A stretch of DNA of 40,832 nt from Streptomyces sp. NP-1717 (lineage in GTDB: Bacteria; Actinomycetota; Actinomycetes; Streptomycetales; Streptomycetaceae): positions 1 through 40,832 of the forward strand of contig NZ_JAAPBF010000043.1 of the NCBI RefSeq assembly GCF_022695985.1, read 5' to 3'. The notes below the pieces were generated by a model, which was not told where the DNA came from, made no database searches, and saw nothing but the letters and a program-made list of their open reading frames with translations. Positions within the stretch are counted from its first letter, which is position 1; each line of letters opens with the position of its first letter. Shown here piece after piece: positions 32,050-40,021 of this stretch. Made by a program: the position numbers and the translations under genes.

Positions 32050-32964
32050 GTGGCGATCTTCACTGCGCGGCGCACCCGGCGGCGGGGCCCGCGGCGGTTC
32101 TCCGCCCGGGACCGTGCCGTCCTCGCTGTGCTGCTGGGCATACCCCTCCTGCTCGACCTCGTCATCGTGTGGGGCCCCACCGTCGCCTCGATCGTGCTGT
32201 CCTTCACCGGCTGGGACGGCATCAGCGACATCGAGTGGGTCGGCACGGAGAACTACGAGAACCTGTTCACCAACTACCCGCAGTTCTGGCCCGCCGTCCG
32301 GCACAACCTCCTGTGGCTCGCCTTCCTCGGACTGGTCGCCACCCCGTTCGGGCTGCTTCTCGCCGTACTCATCGACCGCGGTGTGCGCTTCAGCCGTTTC
32401 TACCAGTCGACGATCTATCTGCCGGTCGTGCTCTCGCTGGCCGTCGTCGGCTTCATCGCCCAACTCGTCTTCTCCCGCGACCAGGGCGCGCTCAACGCGA
32501 TCCTCGGTGACACCGCGAATCCCACCGACTGGCTCGGCGATCCGGACATCAACATCTGGATGGTGCTGCTGGCGGCGGCCTGGCGTCACACCGGCTATGT
32601 GATGATCCTCTATCTGGCGGGCCTCAAGGCCGTCGACGCCTCTCTCAAGGAGGCGGCGGCCATCGACGGTGCGAGCGAGACTCAGACATTTTTCCGGGTC
32701 GTCCTCCCCACCCTGCGACCGGTCAACGTCATCGTCGGCGTGATCACGGTGATCGAGGGGCTGCGCGCCTTCGACATCGTCTACGCCGTCAACAAGGGCA
32801 GGAACGGCCTCGAACTGCTCTCGGTGCTCGTCACCGACAACATCATCGGAGAGGCGAGCAGGATCGGCTTCGGATCGGCGATCGCCGTCGTCCTGCTCGT
32901 CGTCTCCATGGGCTTCGTCGTGACGTATCTGGTCCAGGAGATCCGAGGGGAGAAGTCCCGATGA
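32050..32964 (+). CDS. Sugar ABC transporter permease (MalF-type)
   Basis: 304 residues from GTG 32050 with AGGAG upstream. Arg-rich N-terminus, then six membrane segments. The EAA loop is EAAAIDGASETQTFFRVVLP. A 95-bp gap with a short G+C hairpin separates it from the binding-protein gene and may let the binding protein be made in excess. Overlaps the next permease by ATGA. Confidence 0.93.
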   Translation: MAIFTARRTRRRGPRRFSARDRAVLAVLLGIPLLLDLVIVWGPTVASIVLSFTGWDGISDIEWVGTENYENLFTNYPQFWPAVRHNLLWLAFLGLVATPFGLLLAVLIDRGVRFSRFYQSTIYLPVVLSLAVVGFIAQLVFSRDQGALNAILGDTANPTDWLGDPDINIWMVLLAAAWRHTGYVMILYLAGLKAVDASLKEAAAIDGASETQTFFRVVLPTLRPVNVIVGVITVIEGLRAFDIVYAVNKGRNGLELLSVLVTDNIIGEASRIGFGSAIAVVLLVVSMGFVVTYLVQEIRGEKSR

Positions 32965-33878
32965 GCGCCCACGCCCACGCCGACACCGCCGCCCCGGCCG
33001 CCCCGACGCCCGCCCGCAGGCGCCGCGTCACCCCGGGGCGGCTCGGTGTGCACGCCTTCCTGATGGCCGTCTCGCTTGGGTTCCTCGCGCCGCTGCTGCT
33101 GGCGGTGTACGCCTCGCTGCGGCCGTACGACGAGACGTCCGAGCGCGGTTACTTCTCGCTGCCCGACAGGCTGTCCCTCGACTACTACCGGCAGGCGTTC
33201 ACCGACTCCGGGATGACGAAGTACTTCGTCAACACCCTGATCATCGCCGTTCCCGGAGTGCTGCTCGCGCTCTTCCTCGCCTCGTTCGTCGCCTTCGCCG
33301 TCGCGCGGCTGCGGATGCGCGGGTCGATCGTGCTGCTGATGCTGTTCACGGCGGGCAACCTGCTGCCGCAGCAGGTGATCATCACGCCGCTGTACGTGCT
33401 GTTCAACCGGATCCCGCTGCCGTACTGGATGTCCGACTCGATGACGATGTACGACTCGTACTGGGCCGTCGTCGCCGTCCAGGTCGGCTTCCAGATGGGC
33501 TTCTGCGTCTTCGTCCTGGCCAACTTCATGCGCACGCTGCCGATCGAGATCCTGGAGGCCGCGATCGTCGACGGGGCGGGCGTCTGGGCGCAGTACTGGC
33601 GGATCACCCTGCCGCTGTGCCGGCCGGCCCTCGCGGCCCTCGGCACGCTCCAGTTCACCTGGATGTACAACGACTTCCTGTGGGCGCTGGTCTTCATCTC
33701 CGACGGCGACAAACTGCCGGTGACCTCGGCGCTCAACAATCTGCGCGGGCAGTTTTTCACGGACTACAACCTCCTGGCGGCCGGGTCGCTCATCGTGGCC
33801 CTGCCGACGATCATCGTCTTCCTGCTGCTCCAGCGGCACTTCATCGCCGGCCTCACCCTCGGATCCGGCAAGGGCTGA
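32961..33878 (+). CDS. Sugar ABC transporter permease (MalG-type)
   Basis: 305 residues from ATG 32961. Basic cytoplasmic N-terminus, then FLAPLLLAVYASLRPYDE, typical of MalG-type partners, and six membrane segments. The EAA loop reads EAAIVDGAGVWAQYWRITLP. Last gene of the importer operon; no ATPase gene follows. Streptomycetes commonly energise such importers with the shared MsiK ATPase, so that is the expected partner. Confidence 0.93.
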   Translation: MSAHAHADTAAPAAPTPARRRRVTPGRLGVHAFLMAVSLGFLAPLLLAVYASLRPYDETSERGYFSLPDRLSLDYYRQAFTDSGMTKYFVNTLIIAVPGVLLALFLASFVAFAVARLRMRGSIVLLMLFTAGNLLPQQVIITPLYVLFNRIPLPYWMSDSMTMYDSYWAVVAVQVGFQMGFCVFVLANFMRTLPIEILEAAIVDGAGVWAQYWRITLPLCRPALAALGTLQFTWMYNDFLWALVFISDGDKLPVTSALNNLRGQFFTDYNLLAAGSLIVALPTIIVFLLLQRHFIAGLTLGSGKG

Positions 33879-33910
33879 GCCGGCGGGGGCCGTGGAGGGC
33901 CGGGACTTCT

Positions 33911-34090
33911 TCAGGAGGCGGATTCTCTGGACTGCTGCGGCACCACCACGACGAGGAAGACGTCCGACTCCAGGTCCATCACCACCTCCGCGGGAGTGCC
34001 CTCGTCCCGCCGAGCCCGCGCGAACTCCTCGGCGGGCCGGCTCCCCCGCGGGTCCCCGGCCGGAAATGTCTCCAGTACGACGCGGTGCAT
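33911..34090 (-). CDS. Small conserved hypothetical protein, 59 aa
   Basis: From ATG 34090 with AAGGGGG eight bases upstream. The protein (MHRVVLETFPAGDP... then AEVVMDLESDVFLVVV) looks like a small hypothetical protein I associate with streptomycetes, alternating hydrophobic strands and an acidic turn, with no Cys and no signal. It ends 32 bases from the stop of the convergent permease gene. Function unknown. The frame is open upstream, but with no coding character. Small size limits certainty. Confidence 0.6.
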   Translation of the reverse strand: MHRVVLETFPAGDPRGSRPAEEFARARRDEGTPAEVVMDLESDVFLVVVVPQQSRESAS

Positions 34091-34319
34091 CGCATACCCC
34101 CTTGTCACATCCGTGTCCAACGACCCTCCGTCCGTGTGTGTTACGGCTCCGGCCCAAAACGCTCCGTGAGGCAGAACGCCGCACCGCCTCCGTAAGAGGT
34201 GGCGATCAGGCCACGGACCGGCAACGGCGAGGTGTCGGCGGGGCAGCCGGAATCGGCCACGTGTTTCCACTGCCGGGTGGTGCGGGCAATCCACATGGGG
34301 CTACGAAAGAGGGGGAACC

Positions 34320-34391
34320 GTGATCGTCTGGATCAACGGTGTGACCCAGAAGGTCGCTGGTCAGCGGCTCACCTGCTGGAATGCATGGTAG
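34320..34391 (+). pseudogene. 5' remnant of an AAA-type ATPase gene, truncated after seven codons
   Basis: GTG 34320 follows GAGGGGG and encodes VIVWING, the invariant start of a streptomycete AAA/TmrB-like ATPase family that normally continues TFGAGKT (the Walker A loop). Here the homology stops at 34340. Sixteen unrelated codons lead to TAG at 34389. The ribosome site and first strand are preserved, so this looks like a gene cut by a deletion or insertion junction at about 34341. The rest of the ATPase is not found in the window. The assignment rests on a short match. Confidence 0.5.
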
Positions 34392-34615
34392 ATATCCAGC
34401 CTTAGTCAGCTTGCTCTAGCTTTACTCTTTCTCCCATTGGTCTCCCATGGGGACAAGGAGCGAGCCCCGGCGCGTTGTACGGAGCTCTTGATCGGGGCCG
34501 GATCGACGTCGAGAGGTGCGGATCTTGCTCGCCGGGCTGTCGTTGCCCCGGTTCGAGGGCGGGCGCCTGGTCCTGGCGGTCGACGTGTCGCCAATAACCT
34601 CCGTCAGTTTTAGAC
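34392..34615. other. Unassigned sequence between truncated ATPase and MITE
   Basis: This 224-base stretch follows the junction. Open frames exist on the minus strand but show no family I recognise and have Arg/Pro-rich composition. The stretch around 34405-34440 is unusually A+T-rich for the window. It contains a tandem 11-base repeat at 34430-34451. It may be residue of a mobile or integrated element, but I see no proof. Confidence 0.4.
34430..34451. repeat. Tandem 11-bp direct repeat
   Basis: TCTCCCATTGG (34430-34440) is followed immediately by TCTCCCATGGG (34441-34451), one mismatch. Each unit contains a near-palindromic CCCAT/ATGGG core. It lies 90 bases from the ATPase truncation point, so a recombination-site role is possible. 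Confidence 0.5.
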
Positions 34616-34787
34616 CTAGGGCCTGTCTTTCGGATCTTGCCGGGCTCGCGGTCCCTGGCACGCACGTTCGCCGCGTTGACAGCGCAGGAGGGAGGCATGG
34701 CCCCGCCATGCCTCCCTCCTCCGCCTTGCGATCGCACGCACCAGACCCCGCTCCCTGAACCGGCCTGATCCAAAAGACAGGCCCTAG
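34616..34787. mobile_element. MITE-like element with long terminal inverted repeats and CTAG flanks
   Basis: CTAGGGCCTGTCTTTCGGATC at the left (34616 onward) and its inverted counterpart at the right end (34787) agree at 24 of the first 27 positions, and weaker complementarity continues further in. The flanks are CTAG on both sides, consistent with a 4-bp YTAR-type duplication (IS5 family) or a TA duplication (IS630 or IS427 type). With CTAG excluded the element is 164 bp. It has no coding capacity. The centre holds a perfect 16-bp hairpin (34686-34701 with 34705-34720, loop CCC). The right flank supplies the ridA stop codon. Confidence 0.8.
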
Positions 34788-35245
34788 CCGCGGATAGCGA
34801 TCGTGGCGTCGAGTTCCACCAGCGCGCCTTGGGGCAGCACATGGGCCGGCAAGGCCGTCCGAGCGTGACGGCCCGCGTCGCCCAGGACGTCGAGCAACAG
34901 CTGCGAAGCCCCGTCGATCACCGACGGCTGGTCCACGAAGGTCGGTGAACTCGATGCCCAGGCATTGAGCTTCAGTATCTGCTGCACATTGTTGAGGCCG
35001 ACTGCGTCGTCTATGCGCGCCAGGAGATTGAGCGCGGACGTCCTCGCGGCGGTCACTCCATCAGCCAAGGTGGCATCATCTCCCAAGCGGCCCCGCAGGG
35101 TCTCGCCCGAGGCGGTCCGTGAGATCTGGCCGGACACGAAAAGCAGATCGCCCCATCGAGCGGTCGCCTCATAGGCGTAGCGGGGCGCGCCGAGCACTGG
35201 AAGCTCGATGGACAGCGCCTTGAGGCGCTCCTGCACGTCAGTCAT
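34784..35245 (-). CDS. RidA family (YjgF/YER057c/UK114) protein
   Basis: 153 residues from ATG 35245. The fold is of the longer RidA subfamily: RLKALSIELPVLGAP, DLLFVSGQISR, AARTSALNLLARID, DQPSVIDGASQLLLDVLGDAGRHARTAL and ALVELDATIAI. The Arg in HARTAL and the Glu in ALVELDA, expected in the imine deaminase site, are present. Such proteins hydrolyse enamines and imines made by PLP or amine-oxidising enzymes. The TAG stop (34784-34786) comes from the MITE flank; the original C-terminus has probably lost or changed only a few residues. Last gene of the leftward cluster, 100 bases after the M24 gene. Confidence 0.88.
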   Translation of the reverse strand: MTDVQERLKALSIELPVLGAPRYAYEATARWGDLLFVSGQISRTASGETLRGRLGDDATLADGVTAARTSALNLLARIDDAVGLNNVQQILKLNAWASSSPTFVDQPSVIDGASQLLLDVLGDAGRHARTALPAHVLPQGALVELDATIAIRG

Positions 35246-35345
35246 GTTGCATCCCGGTTCAACAAGTCGGACGAGCGACACGGCCGCGCGTTCTGTACAG
35301 CGCGCCGCTCCCTGCGAACGATTTGGCTCTTGAGCGGTTCAGCCG

Positions 35346-36995
35346 TCATCGCTTGCTCACGATGTAGGTACGGTCGCGTCCGATGTACCAGAGGTCCTCT
35401 GTGCCGATCGCCGCGTTCTCGTAGCGCCATGGGATCTCGGCGGCGCCGTACGAACCGACCTCAAGGACGTGCTTGTAGCCGGGCCGGAGTTCGTTGGCGA
35501 ATGACTCCTGCTTGCCCATGAGGTGGCCGACGTTGCGCTTGCGGTACTCCGTGTTGAAGTCGACGTCCGTCCCGAGCATTCCGATCTGGACCATCCGGTC
35601 CAGGTGCGGCGCCAGGTAGCGCAGGGTTCCCTCATGCACGTCCTCGCACACCACGCCGGGCTTGAGCTGCCCGATGATCCCCTCACGCACCACGTCGAAG
35701 AAGAACTCGTACGCCTCCTTCGCGGCCGGGGTGCGAGGCAGCGAGCGAGCCATGTCGGAGGTGGCGACGTTGACCCCGTCGAACACGACGCGCACCCCGG
35801 CGTCGAGCTGTATGCAGGTCGTCTCGTCGTTGATCGGGTAGTCGACCGGCGGGCCGGGGAAGAGCATCCGGTTCGACGAGTGGAGGTTGGTGAAGTACGG
35901 CTCGATACCGAAGGGGATCTCGTTCACCGTGCGGAACTCGGCGACCTTCTTGACGTACACCGCGTTGATGTCGAGCTCGGTGAAAGAGCGGCCGGCGTCG
36001 AGGCCCTCCTCCGCCCAGGCCAGCGCCTCCTCGATGGCGAACACACTCGCCCGGGCGGCGACGACCTGGAAGGCGAGGTCCTCGTGGTCACGGATGTCCC
36101 GCCAGTGGCCGAGGTCTGCCGAGACCGGGACCAGTTCCGCACCTTCGCGCTCCAGCTCGCGGGCCAGACCGACGCTGATCCACTCTTCCTCGACCCCGGT
36201 CCGCGCGCCGTCGGTCAGCGCTCGGACGGCGGCGCCGATGGACGGGAACCGGCCGACGGCCGTCCCGGAGACCCCGGAGGTTCCCTCAGGCGCCAGCACG
36301 ATCAGCTTGTCCGAGCCGGCCAGCCACAGGCCGACCGCGCCATCCGGCTGCGCGAACCCGGTCGCCTCGGTGAAGTTGGGGGGTGCGGCGAGGAGCAGCG
36401 CGTCGAGGGAGCGGTCCCCGACGAGCGTTTTCAGCGCCGAGAAACGGCTGTCCTCGCCGGCGGTGAACTCCTCCGCCAGGCCGGAGAGGTGTTCGACGTT
36501 CTCAATGAGCCGGCGCGCGGTGCGCACGCCCGTCTCGCGCCACGACGCGAACCCCGCCAGGACCTCATCGGGATCGAGCTCGTAGGCGGTGACCGGAGTG
36601 GGGTCCTGGTCGGCGACGACCAGCTCGCAGGAGCCGGACAACGTGAGGTAGTGGCTGTAGACGATGTCGGCGGCGAGGTGCACCGCGGCGCCGTCGGCGA
36701 GTTCCCGCACCAGGCTCGTCAGGGACGCCGAGGCGGGAGTGTCGGCGACGATTCGAGGGTCGATCGTGACCCAGGGGGCGTAGAACCTGATCTGCTCCTT
36801 CGGGACCCCGGCGGAGAGAGCGTTGCCCTGCTCCTGCTGGCGCACGAGCAGGTACTGCTGCTCGTCCTTCCGCGCGATCAATGGTGCGACGAACGGGTAG
36901 GAGTCGAGGCGGATCGCGGAGAACAGGAAGCTCTTGCGTGCGTTGAGTCCGTAGGCTGCCTCGACCTGCGAGGCGTCTGCGATGAGGCTCAGCAT
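35346..36995 (-). CDS. M24-family (creatinase/aminopeptidase P-like) metallohydrolase, three-domain
   Basis: 549 residues from ATG 36995 with AGGAG upstream. Two creatinase-N-like domains are visible (about 1-135 and 185-300; the second has LDALLLAAPPNFTEATGF), then a pita-bread catalytic domain. Two N-terminal domains plus a catalytic one is the plan of three-domain aminopeptidase P. Candidate metal ligands are D398 (QLDAG), D414 (SDMARS), H491 (VGHLMG), E512 (LEVGS) and E533 (GTED). The D-to-D spacing (16) is longer than the usual 11, pointing to an atypical active site. M24 members include Xaa-Pro peptidases, creatinase, ectoine hydrolase and DMSP lyase, so a non-peptide substrate is quite possible. 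The dedicated NitT/TauT-type importer upstream favours a small imported compound. Confidence 0.87.
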   Translation of the reverse strand: MLSLIADASQVEAAYGLNARKSFLFSAIRLDSYPFVAPLIARKDEQQYLLVRQQEQGNALSAGVPKEQIRFYAPWVTIDPRIVADTPASASLTSLVRELADGAAVHLAADIVYSHYLTLSGSCELVVADQDPTPVTAYELDPDEVLAGFASWRETGVRTARRLIENVEHLSGLAEEFTAGEDSRFSALKTLVGDRSLDALLLAAPPNFTEATGFAQPDGAVGLWLAGSDKLIVLAPEGTSGVSGTAVGRFPSIGAAVRALTDGARTGVEEEWISVGLARELEREGAELVPVSADLGHWRDIRDHEDLAFQVVAARASVFAIEEALAWAEEGLDAGRSFTELDINAVYVKKVAEFRTVNEIPFGIEPYFTNLHSSNRMLFPGPPVDYPINDETTCIQLDAGVRVVFDGVNVATSDMARSLPRTPAAKEAYEFFFDVVREGIIGQLKPGVVCEDVHEGTLRYLAPHLDRMVQIGMLGTDVDFNTEYRKRNVGHLMGKQESFANELRPGYKHVLEVGSYGAAEIPWRYENAAIGTEDLWYIGRDRTYIVSKR

Positions 36996-37045
36996 GGGTG
37001 CTCCTATGGTGTCGATTTCGGTGTCGGTTTCCGGGCCGGCGGCGG

Positions 37046-37837
37046 TCAGCTGATTCCGGTCACGACTCCGATGTGGGATTCGATTTCCGTGGTGTAGTCG
37101 GAGAAAGCCGTCGAGAACCGGTGCTCCTTGCCCCGGGGCCGCGGGAGGTCGACCGAGATGTCGGCGACGATCCGGCCGGGGCGGTCGCCGATGACGACCA
37201 CCCGGTCGCCGAGCCAGACCGCCTCGGGGATGCTGTGCGTCACGAAGAGGACGCTGCACCCCGTGGTCTGCCAGATGCGCTGGATCTCGAAGTTCATCGA
37301 ATCGCGGGTCATGGCGTCGAGCGCGCCGAAGGGTTCGTCCATGAGCAGTAGCGAGGGGTGGGAGACGAGCGCGCGGCAGATGGCCACTCGTTGCTGCATA
37401 CCACCGCTGAGCTCGTAGGAGTACTGCTTGGTCTTGTTGCCAAGACCCACCATCTCGAGCAGTTCCTGGGCGTAGCGGCGTGACTCGTCGGTGCGGGTTC
37501 CGCGGAACTCCAGGGGCAGGAGCACGTTGTCGATGTTGTTGCGCCACGGCAGGAGCACGGGGCTCTGGAACACCATGGCGATGTCCTCGATCCCGTCGCG
37601 GATCGGACGCCCCTTGACCATGATCTCGCCCTCGGTGGGCTCCTGCAGGCCGGAGATCGTCTTGAGCAGTGTGGTCTTCCCGCTGCCCGACTGTCCGACG
37701 ATCGAGACGAACTGGCCCGGCTTCACGTGGAAGTCCAGCCCCTTGAGTACCGTGTTGTCTTGGCCGTCCCGGGAACGGTAGGTCTTGCTCACGTTGTTGA
37801 CCGAGATGGCGTACTCGTTGTTCATGTGACTGTTCAT
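37046..37837 (-). CDS. NitT/TauT-family ABC transporter ATPase
   Basis: 263 residues from ATG 37837 behind GGAGAG; a second in-frame ATG is four codons later. Walker A GQSGSGKTT, Q-loop MVFQSPVLLPW, signature YELSGGMQQRVAICRAL, Walker B LLLMDEPFGALD, and H-loop VTHSIPEAVWLGDRV are all intact. The LLPW and FGALDAMTRD wording is typical of the nitrate/sulfonate/taurine (SsuB/TauB) branch, which includes importers for pyrimidines and other small nitrogen or sulfur compounds. Third gene in the leftward importer unit. Confidence 0.93.
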   Translation of the reverse strand: MNSHMNNEYAISVNNVSKTYRSRDGQDNTVLKGLDFHVKPGQFVSIVGQSGSGKTTLLKTISGLQEPTEGEIMVKGRPIRDGIEDIAMVFQSPVLLPWRNNIDNVLLPLEFRGTRTDESRRYAQELLEMVGLGNKTKQYSYELSGGMQQRVAICRALVSHPSLLLMDEPFGALDAMTRDSMNFEIQRIWQTTGCSVLFVTHSIPEAVWLGDRVVVIGDRPGRIVADISVDLPRPRGKEHRFSTAFSDYTTEIESHIGVVTGIS

Positions 37838-37856
37838 GTGACTCTCCGTCCGGCCG

Positions 37857-38882
37857 TCACGGGGCCTGAATGGTCTCTGTGGAGTTCAGCGGCGTGAGGT
37901 ACGAGTTGCTGTACACGTCCTCGGGCGTGAGGTTGCTGCCCTGCTTCAGGCCGAGGAACTTCTGGGCGACGTCGATGATTTCCTGGACGCCCGCGTCGTC
38001 CATGACGCCGTACTGGTTCACCGACTCACCGGTGCTGCGGTTGAGAGCGCACTGCGCGTCGATCGCGAGGGTGATGGTTTTCGTCTCGTAGCCCGAGACC
38101 TGTTTCTGGAAGTCCTTCGCGGCGTCGGCCGTGTGCCCGCACGCCCACAGGAAGCCCTTCTGCATCGCCCGGTTGAATCGCCGGATCTGCTCGGGATCCT
38201 TCTTGAGCTTCTCGTCGGAGGCGACGATCCCGTTGCCGTAGAGGTCGATGCCCAGGTCGGACCACTTGAGTACGACGGCCTTCCGGCCGAGTGCGTCGAT
38301 GGCCGGCTGGTCGGAGACGTACAGGGCGAGGTTGGCGTCCCACTGACCGGCGAGCAGTCCGGGGATCTTCGACGCGCTGGAGGCGGGGACGACGTTGACA
38401 TCGCCCTCCTTGAGTCCCAGCTTGTTCATCGCGAGCGGCCACATCGCGGTCATCGCGCCGCCGCCCTCGGTGGCGACGGTCTTGCCCGGGAGGTCGTCCC
38501 ATCCTTTGATGCCGGTGCCCGCGAGGCCGACGACCGCGTAGGCGGACCTGGCCTGCAGGAGGTTGACCTGCTTGACCTCGGCTCCTCTGCCCTGGGCGGT
38601 GACGGTGGCGCCGAAGTCGGCCCAGCCGACGTCGACCTTGCCCGTGACGACGGAGGTGACCGTGTTGGTCGAACCGGACCCCGGCATGACCGTGACGTCG
38701 AGGCCCTCCTCCTTGAAGAAGCCGCGCTCGACAGCCGAGATGAACGGGGCGTGCTTCGGCAGGTACCCCACGTCGAGCATGAGGGTCATCGAATTCTTCC
38801 CGCCGCTGCTCACGCAGCCCGAGAGGGTCACGAGGAGCACCATCCCGGTGATCGCGGAGATCCCGCGGATCGAGTTACGCAT
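37857..38882 (-). CDS. NitT/TauT-family ABC substrate-binding lipoprotein
   Basis: 341 residues from ATG 38882 with GGAG ten bases upstream. Lipobox LSGC puts the lipid anchor at Cys23. The NMT1/SsuA-like fold is clear: DVGYLPKHAPFISAVERGFFKEEGL, GSGSTNTVTSVVTGKVDVGWADFG, and KGWDDLPGKTVATEGGGAM. These motifs bind small anionic or heterocyclic ligands in the family. The ligand here is unknown. 19 bases separate it from the ATPase gene. Confidence 0.92.
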   Translation of the reverse strand: MRNSIRGISAITGMVLLVTLSGCVSSGGKNSMTLMLDVGYLPKHAPFISAVERGFFKEEGLDVTVMPGSGSTNTVTSVVTGKVDVGWADFGATVTAQGRGAEVKQVNLLQARSAYAVVGLAGTGIKGWDDLPGKTVATEGGGAMTAMWPLAMNKLGLKEGDVNVVPASSASKIPGLLAGQWDANLALYVSDQPAIDALGRKAVVLKWSDLGIDLYGNGIVASDEKLKKDPEQIRRFNRAMQKGFLWACGHTADAAKDFQKQVSGYETKTITLAIDAQCALNRSTGESVNQYGVMDDAGVQEIIDVAQKFLGLKQGSNLTPEDVYSNSYLTPLNSTETIQAP

Positions 38883-38902
38883 TCGAGTCTCCGATCCCGC
38901 GC

Positions 38903-39763
38903 TCACTTCGCGTGGTTCTTCCACGGGGCCAGCTTTCGTCCCGCGAAGTCGACGAGGAAGAACAACGCGAGGGCGATGGCGGCGAGCACGATGAAGGCCG
39001 CGAACATCGACGGGAGGTCGACCTGGCTGTTGGCGAGGAGGATGACGTATCCCAGCCCCTTCGAGCCGGCGATGAACTCACCGACGACCGCTCCGCCCAC
39101 GGCGAGCGAGATGGAGATCTTCGCTCCGGAGAAGATCGACGGGATCGCGTAGATGAAATCGATCTTCGTCATCTTCTTCCACGGCGACGCCTTGTTGATC
39201 CGCGCGAGTTCCTGCAGCTCGTGGGGCACCGCGCTCAGGCCGTCATAGGTGTTGATCACCAGAGGGAAGAAGGCGATGGCCATCGCGACGAACGCCTTCG
39301 ACTCGAAGCCGAACCCGAACCACACGATGAACAGCGGTGCGAGTGCCACCTTGGGGATGGTGTCGATCGCGATGAGCGCGGGGTAGAGGAAGCTGCGCAC
39401 GGTGCTTGAGTAATGCAGCGCCGCGCCGCACAGGACCCCGAGCGCGGTGCCGAGCGCGAACCCGGCGAGCGCCTCCTGCAAGGTGACGAAAGTGTTGCTC
39501 GCGAAGTACTCGGGCCGTTCGATCAGCTCCGCGAAGGCCGCGAGAGGCCCGACGGCCAGGTACTCCGGCGGGTCGAAGACGATCACCAGCAGCTGCCAGA
39601 CGACGAAGAGTCCGACGATCCCGGCGACTGCTTTCGCACCGACCACGATCGAGTCACGGCTGAGCATTCTCGGTCTGGTTGCCGTCGGGTCACCGGGCGC
39701 TGCCCCGGGCGAGGTCCGAAGCAGGTTCTCCGGACCGGCTTCGCCGACTTCAGGAGAGGCCAT
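38903..39763 (-). CDS. NitT/TauT-family ABC transporter permease
   Basis: 286 residues from ATG 39763, chosen because GGGAGGT lies eight bases upstream; an in-frame TTG at 39781 would swallow that site. A hydrophilic N-terminal tail of about 40 residues precedes six membrane segments. TIPKVALAPLFIVWFGFG and the EAA-like loop (HELQELARINKASPWKKMTK) are family-typical. First gene of the permease/binding-protein/ATPase unit, 20 bases from the binding-protein gene. Confidence 0.93.
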   Translation of the reverse strand: MASPEVGEAGPENLLRTSPGAAPGDPTATRPRMLSRDSIVVGAKAVAGIVGLFVVWQLLVIVFDPPEYLAVGPLAAFAELIERPEYFASNTFVTLQEALAGFALGTALGVLCGAALHYSSTVRSFLYPALIAIDTIPKVALAPLFIVWFGFGFESKAFVAMAIAFFPLVINTYDGLSAVPHELQELARINKASPWKKMTKIDFIYAIPSIFSGAKISISLAVGGAVVGEFIAGSKGLGYVILLANSQVDLPSMFAAFIVLAAIALALFFLVDFAGRKLAPWKNHAK

Positions 39764-40021
39764 GGCTGAACCTCCCGTCAAAGGGCGCGCCGTGCGCGGA
39801 CAGGGCCGCGGCTACGGGCTGGGGGTGTGTACTACGCCAACAGGAACCTGTGGCGGGGAGGGGCGACGCGGCCGGTATCCGGCGCGACGATGGGGACGGC
39901 GAGAGCCATCGCAGTGTCATTTCGTCCTCACAACATTGGAAGGGTTGCCACTGGGCAGTCGCGGGTGTGGCCGGCGTGGCCGGACCTCGGCCAGGTGGAC
40001 AACGGCTCACCCGGCCGACGG
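39764..40021. promoter_or_regulatory. 258-bp control region before the NitT/TauT importer
   Basis: This gap lies between the dehydrogenase stop (40022) and the permease start. It includes an inverted repeat at 39835-39855: CGCC and ACAGG arms pairing with CCTGT and GGCG around AA, with one bulged base. No coding frame is convincing. I could not assign promoter boxes, but the length suggests that the importer operon has its own promoter here. Confidence 0.4.

Noticed and set aside
34199..34405. Rightward frame of 68 codons before the ATPase remnant
   Set aside because: No coding character; overlaps the ribosome site and start of the truncated ATPase gene.
34406..34594. 62-codon leftward frame as an integrase C-terminus
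   Set aside because: Arg/Pro/Ala-rich start and no tyrosine-recombinase motif; too short to support.
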